Source: Asticcacaulis sp. AC402 (lineage in GTDB: Bacteria > Pseudomonadota > Alphaproteobacteria > Caulobacterales > Caulobacteraceae). From it: a stretch of DNA of 64,000 nt. Positions 60,321 to 64,000 of this stretch are shown piece by piece; the first letter of the stretch is position 1; every line of letters begins with the position of its first letter. The notes under the pieces were generated by a model, which was not told the origin of the DNA, did not search any database, and worked only from the letters and a program-made list of their open reading frames with translations. The stretch covers positions 110,722-174,721 of the forward strand of contig NZ_AWGC01000017.1 in the NCBI RefSeq assembly GCF_000495835.1, read 5' to 3'. The translations under genes were made by a program, and so were the position numbers.

Positions 60321-61436
60321 ATGAAAATTCGCATCTTGCTGTGGGGACTGGCGCTGGCGGTAACCGCGCCGGCGGCTTTGGCGCAGGAAAGCTATGACGG
60401 CACGGGCAGCCTGTATACTGGGCCGCAAGATCCATCGATCGACAAGGCAGCGATTGCAAAGTCCGAAAAGGAAAAGGACGAAGCGGAAAAGAAGCTGCGC
60501 AAACGAGCTGGCTATGTGCCACGTGCCATGGTGGACTATGCGCGGAGTCTCGAGCAGCCTCTCGATGGTCGGCAACCGGATATGGCCCAAGCCTACGACC
60601 TCTATGAACGTGCGGCAGAAGGCAACGAGACATATGGCTGGGAGCGCATGTGCCTCGCCTATATTCTTGGGCAGGGGCGCCAAGTCGACCTCAACAAAGG
60701 CTTCACCTACTGCGGCAAATTGGCGCTCGACAATCCTACACGCCTGTTCAGTGATGGTTTCGACTATGCCCGCGGGCTGAGAGGTCCCAAGGACGAAGAC
60801 GGCGCAGCCGCCTTGTACGTGCAGGCGGCTGAAAAGGGCAGCGGCGATGCTATCGATGCCTTAGGCCAGATGGCTCTGCAGAAGGGCAAACCCGACGCTG
60901 CGCGTAAGTGGTTCCGCCAGGCCGCCATGCACGGTTCCATAAACGGCCTTTTTCATTATGCTGGCATGCTTGAGGGCGGCGAGGGCGGGCCTGCCGACCT
61001 GGTGGAAGCGCGCTGGCTCTATGTCAACGCTGCCCGCGGAGGCCACGCCGATGCGCAGGACTGGCTGAAGCGCCATGGTGAAACGCCGCCCCTTCCGCGC
61101 GTGGCCTTCATTCTAAAGGACATTACCGAGACCCTCGCCGGCGCTTCGGGCACGACGACCAAGCCGCTCGATGTCAATTTGAAGGTACTGACCGACATGT
61201 ATCCGACGGCAGCCGTGAATGACCGTGTCGAGGCCTACATCGAGATCCACTGCTACATCAATTCCGCCCATCGCATTGACGTCTGCATAGTTCCGAGCGA
61301 ACAGCCGCCGGGCTACGGTTTTGGGGCGACAATCTCGGCCTTCTTCAATGGTGATCTGTCTGTTCCCTTAACCGATAAATTTGGATCGCCTACGGCCAAG
61401 TCCGTCGCCAAATTCGGTTTCCGTTTCCTGCTTTAA
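60321..61436 (+). CDS. Exported Sel1-repeat protein with TonB-C-like domain
   Basis: 371 aa. Signal peptide MKIRILLWGLALAVTAPAAL-AQ. Sel1-like helical repeats: DMAQAYDLYERAAEGNETYG, DGAAALYVQAAEKGSGDAID, DAARKWFRQAAMHGSINGLF, EARWLYVNAARGGHADAQDW. The C-terminal ~90 residues (YPTAAVNDRVEAYIEIHCYI ... DVCIVPSEQPPGYGFGATIS) resemble the TonB C-terminal domain, including the YP..A start and the E.P.GYGFG turn, with a Cys pair. A periplasmic protein-interaction role is inferred. Confidence 0.78.
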   Translation: MKIRILLWGLALAVTAPAALAQESYDGTGSLYTGPQDPSIDKAAIAKSEKEKDEAEKKLRKRAGYVPRAMVDYARSLEQPLDGRQPDMAQAYDLYERAAEGNETYGWERMCLAYILGQGRQVDLNKGFTYCGKLALDNPTRLFSDGFDYARGLRGPKDEDGAAALYVQAAEKGSGDAIDALGQMALQKGKPDAARKWFRQAAMHGSINGLFHYAGMLEGGEGGPADLVEARWLYVNAARGGHADAQDWLKRHGETPPLPRVAFILKDITETLAGASGTTTKPLDVNLKVLTDMYPTAAVNDRVEAYIEIHCYINSAHRIDVCIVPSEQPPGYGFGATISAFFNGDLSVPLTDKFGSPTAKSVAKFGFRFLL

Positions 61437-61444
61437 TTGGGCCA

Positions 61445-62359
61445 GTGATGTCGCGTACCCGTCAAACCTTTGCCCTGCTGACGGCGCCGCTGGTCTGGCT
61501 GTTTGTCTACGCGGGTGTGTGGATCGCCGGCCAGTTCGCGGGCATCTTCGGACTGAAGGCCGCCATGAACGGGCGATGGCAGGATGTCGCCGTGGCCCTG
61601 TTCGCCTCACTGCCCGTGCTGGGTTGTCTGTGGCTTTGGCTACACTTTTATGAGCGCCGGCGGCTCAGTGATATCGGCCTGGCCGGTCCGGCGCGGCGCG
61701 ACCTGTTGCGCGGCTTTTTCATGGGCTGCCTGCTGGTTGCCGGTGTCGCTGCGGCGGGCATGCTTCTGGGAGTCTATAGTTTCGCCGGACCGGGCGCCTG
61801 GCAGGGAGCGGATATGGTCTGGCTCATGGCGGCGGTGCTGGTAATCGCCGGTACCTTCGTCCAGGCAACCGTCACCGAGGCCCTGTGGCGCGGCTGGATG
61901 CTGCAGACCGTCGCCACACAGTGGGGGGCGATCCCGGCACTTATCTTCAACGTTGTCGCCGGGCTGGTGATCCAGGGCGGTGGCTTGTTTCAGTCGCCGG
62001 AACATCTGCTGGGCGGCATCAACCTGGCCCTGATGGCGGGCTTCCTGAGCCTGAAGGCCCTGCGCGACGGCAGCCTGTGGGGCGTGTGCGGTGTCCATAC
62101 CGGCTGGAACCTGATGATGGGCCTGGGCCTGGGGCTCAATATAGATGGCGGCCAGACCGGTGTGACGCCGCTATTGTTCAGGCTGACGCCGAATGGCGAC
62201 GCACCGTCACCTATGCATGGTGGGTGGTTTGGCCCCGACGCCAGCCTTCTGATGACGGTTGCCGCGGTGGCCGCCATTGCCTGGACCTTGCGCCGTCCAG
62301 GCCGGCCCCAGGCCCCACGGCGCGATAGCGACCCGGACGCGGTCTACGACCATCACTGA
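61445..62359 (+). CDS. CPBP-family membrane protein with degenerate protease motif
   Basis: 304 aa, GTG 61445 (ATG 61448 adjacent). Eight or so membrane helices. The CPBP/Rce1 glutamate motif reads TEALWRG, lacking the second Glu of EExxxR; the second motif FNVVAGL lacks the His of FxxxH; only HTGWN of the last motif is kept. So peptidase activity is doubtful. It is a paralogue of 62614-63567, which has an intact site. Confidence 0.8.
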   Translation: MMSRTRQTFALLTAPLVWLFVYAGVWIAGQFAGIFGLKAAMNGRWQDVAVALFASLPVLGCLWLWLHFYERRRLSDIGLAGPARRDLLRGFFMGCLLVAGVAAAGMLLGVYSFAGPGAWQGADMVWLMAAVLVIAGTFVQATVTEALWRGWMLQTVATQWGAIPALIFNVVAGLVIQGGGLFQSPEHLLGGINLALMAGFLSLKALRDGSLWGVCGVHTGWNLMMGLGLGLNIDGGQTGVTPLLFRLTPNGDAPSPMHGGWFGPDASLLMTVAAVAAIAWTLRRPGRPQAPRRDSDPDAVYDHH

Positions 62360-62383
62360 TGCGTTTAAGCACTGATGCGTTTA

Positions 62384-62532
62384 ACACCAACCCCCGATGA
62401 CCTTGACTCATCGTGGGTTGGCAAGCGCGCCAGTGTAGGTTTCTGGGGCGCCCGAGCTTATGCGAGGAGCCATGCGGCGCTTGAGCTGAAAAAAAGCGAA
62501 TACCAAGCGTCATTCTTTATGAGGCTTGGTGT
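62384..62532 (-). repeat. R1 two-hairpin repeat, copy 4 (inverted)
   Basis: Begins ACACCAACCCCCGATGACC and ends TTTATGAGGCTTGGTGT. Core CGAGCTTATGCGAGGAGCC and GGCGCTTGAGCTGA conserved. Its right hairpin is nearly the exact reverse of the left hairpin of copy 2. AAGCACTGATGCRTTTRA flanks it on both sides (62369-62386 and 62533-62551 region). Confidence 0.88.
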
Positions 62533-62613
62533 AAGCACTGATGCATTTGAGGACTGGCGCTTGTCAGGTTTGCGGTTCTGTGAAACCCTCCGAACATCCA
62601 TTGGGAGGGCATC

Positions 62614-63567
62614 ATGGCTGGAATTGAACTTTATGCGCCGCGGACCGAGCGTCACCGCCGCACCTGGACCTGGGCGGCGATCGTCCTGACGATCCTGTTC
62701 GTCATGTTTCTCGGCCCGTTGCCGATGGTCATTCCTGCCCTGCTCCTCAAGATACCCCTTCAGCCTGGCATTGACTGGAAGGCCGACACCTATCTGCTGG
62801 CGGGCTTTGCCACCACTGCCGCCATGTTCTTTCTGTGGGTCTGGCTGTTTGAACGGCGCGGCCTGGCGACGATTGGGTTTAATGGTCAGGCCATCAGCCG
62901 CTATCTGCGCGGCCTCGGCCTCGGGCTGGCTTTTGCAGCTGCCGTTATCGGCGGCATCGCTTTGGCCGGCGGTTACACGATTGAAAGCGCCGGGTTCTGG
63001 AAGGCGCCCAGCCTGTCGCTGTTGATTCCCGTCGTTGCCATATTCTTCGGCTTCATGATCCAGGGCGCGACGGAAGAAATCGCCATGCGCGGCTACCTGA
63101 TGCAGGTGATCGCCTCACGCCACGGCATCTTCTGGGGTGTCGGTGTCAGCACCATCCTCTTCTCCCTGATGCATGCCCTGAACCTGAAACCGTCCAACGA
63201 ACTCTATATGGGTTTGGCCAATATCCTCCTGGTCGGCATCTTCTTCGGACTCTATGCCGTCAAGGAGCGGTCACTGTGGGGCGTATGCGCCTGGCACTCG
63301 GCATGGAACTGGTTCCTGGGGGTAGGCTTTGGCGTTGAGGTCAGCGGCCAAACGCTCGACGCCGCGCCCATCGTTATCGACCTGGCGCAAACCCAGGCAC
63401 CGTGGTGGATCACGGGCGGCGCCTTCGGCCCGGAAGGCAGCCTCCTGACGACGGCCGTTCTGGTCGCCGGTATTGCCTGGCAAGTCTGGAAGGGCGCGCT
63501 GAAGCAGGGCGAAGGCTATGCTACGCCGACCTATATCGCGGCGGAAGTCACGGCGCCCAGGCCCTGA
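62614..63567 (+). CDS. CPBP-family intramembrane metalloprotease
   Basis: 317 aa. Membrane helices throughout. CPBP/Rce1 motifs intact: ATEEIAMRGYLMQ (EExxxR), ILFSLMHALN (FxxxH) and CAWHSAWN (HxxxN). The family includes CAAX prenyl-protein endopeptidases and bacteriocin-processing or -immunity proteins; substrate unknown. Last gene before the rRNA operon; preceded by R1 copy 4. Confidence 0.85.
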   Translation: MAGIELYAPRTERHRRTWTWAAIVLTILFVMFLGPLPMVIPALLLKIPLQPGIDWKADTYLLAGFATTAAMFFLWVWLFERRGLATIGFNGQAISRYLRGLGLGLAFAAAVIGGIALAGGYTIESAGFWKAPSLSLLIPVVAIFFGFMIQGATEEIAMRGYLMQVIASRHGIFWGVGVSTILFSLMHALNLKPSNELYMGLANILLVGIFFGLYAVKERSLWGVCAWHSAWNWFLGVGFGVEVSGQTLDAAPIVIDLAQTQAPWWITGGAFGPEGSLLTTAVLVAGIAWQVWKGALKQGEGYATPTYIAAEVTAPRP

Positions 63568-63713
63568 AAACACGAAAACGCGATTATCTCAAAAAAGCGT
63601 AAAAGGGTTGTTGACTCGGGGTGGGGTGACGCCTAAAAGCGCGTCTCCCGACGAGGCGGCCCCGGCCGCTCCTGAGGGTTCCGAAGAAAAGAATATCTTT
63701 TTAAAAGAAAAAC

Positions 63714-63741
63714 TTGACGCGGAATTTTAAAGCGGTATAAG
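63714..63741 (+). promoter_or_regulatory. rRNA operon promoter
   Basis: -35 TTGACG (63714-63719), 16-bp spacer, -10 TATAAG (63736-63741). An AT-rich stretch (AATATCTTTTTAAAAGAAAA) just upstream fits an UP element. Transcription would start near 63748 and run off the right edge. Confidence 0.85.
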
Positions 63742-63747
63742 CGCCGC

Positions 63748-64000
63748 TCTCTTCGATAACGAGATAAGGTTGTCGCCCAGGCCGGTTCGGCTGGCCAGGG
63801 TATAAGGTCTTTGACATTGTGAGAATTGGAAAGGGAAACGCAGGCGGCGGTGGGCTTGCGGGTACGTTGAGATACGTACCTGTACGACACTGATGTTTGC
63901 GGTCTCTTTAATAGACAACCATTCGACTGGGCTTTTTGGCTTGGTCGTGTGGGACTCGTTAATGAACGTAAACTTACGCAGTGATTTAGTCACTGGGTTA
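63748..64000 (+). other. rRNA operon leader, 16S gene beyond the edge
   Basis: No ORF of merit. TTTGACATTGTGAGAATTGG (63810-63829) is the kind of sequence that precedes 16S rRNA in alphaproteobacterial rrn operons. The 16S 5' end (AGAGTTTGATC) is not reached within the window. Confidence 0.75.

Noticed and set aside
63727..63993. Minus-strand frame in the rRNA leader
   Set aside because: It runs antisense through the rRNA promoter and leader and has no domain.

Overview
The window looks like a chromosomal segment of an alphaproteobacterium, most likely Caulobacterales (Asticcacaulis-like; this is inference). The grounds are high-GC coding with strong G/C third positions, a recA promoter carrying the alphaproteobacterial LexA box (GAAC-N7-GAAC), a eukaryotic-type NADP isocitrate dehydrogenase, an alphaproteobacterial-looking rRNA leader at the right edge, and many plant-polysaccharide enzymes.

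Layout. 1-10.3 kb is a plant cell-wall (probably arabinan/pectin) catabolic locus: two tandem GH43 enzymes, a GH-A clan cellulase-like hydrolase, a FadR/GntR regulator, two GH28 enzymes, an SDR dehydrogenase and an enolase-superfamily sugar-acid dehydratase. A 16-base sequence (AAACCTGTATGACAGG) occurs in front of both the regulator/GH28 divergent promoter and the dehydratase-SDR operon, so it is a good candidate operator. 10.8-15.3 kb holds an ABC-F ATPase and an alkylation-repair operon, ada-(2OG oxygenase)-alkB. 15.6-17.7 kb holds an Rcp1-type response regulator divergent from a histidine kinase with an ethylene-receptor-type copper-binding membrane domain. 17.9-22.6 kb carries a SRPBCC protein, a GNAT, an autotransporter esterase and a DUF1801/YdeI-type protein. 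22.6-27.6 kb is a graveyard of accessory genes: an intact ParDE-like pair, a decayed second pair, a RAYT-type transposase with terminal repeats, a beheaded polymorphic-toxin tail with an ankyrin gene, and an AbiE-like pair interrupted by an amber codon. 27.8-36.3 kb has an S9 peptidase-class A beta-lactamase-glutaminase cluster, an orphan antitoxin, a TerB-like protein, SelO, a broken mgtC and small proteins. 36.5-46.3 kb carries typA, a SEC-C protein, a GntP permease, recA, alaS and an SDR. 46.7-53.5 kb has a UPF0016 Mn2+ exporter-like gene under a yybP-ykoY-type manganese riboswitch, an AEC permease, DUF2939, and two CE2-type esterases flanking a zinc metallopeptidase. 53.7-63.6 kb carries icd, a chemoreceptor, a CrtI-like FAD enzyme, a TrmJ-type methyltransferase, a Sel1/TonB-C protein and two CPBP membrane proteins. 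The window ends in an rRNA operon promoter and leader; 16S itself lies outside.

Intergenic repeats are unusually rich. Labels used below: R1, a 135-162 bp two-hairpin element with four copies; R2, a ~280 bp element with two inverted copies 15 kb apart; R3, an AGAGCGGGATG hairpin element with three copies plus a fragment; R4, an element with perfect 31-bp terminal inverted repeats; R5, an element with ~30-bp terminal inverted repeats starting GTCCACAGA, two copies; R6, an 80-bp direct repeat flanking one R1 copy; R7, short elements ending in CCTCCCC/GGGGAGG hairpins. No tRNA, complete rRNA or CRISPR array was seen.
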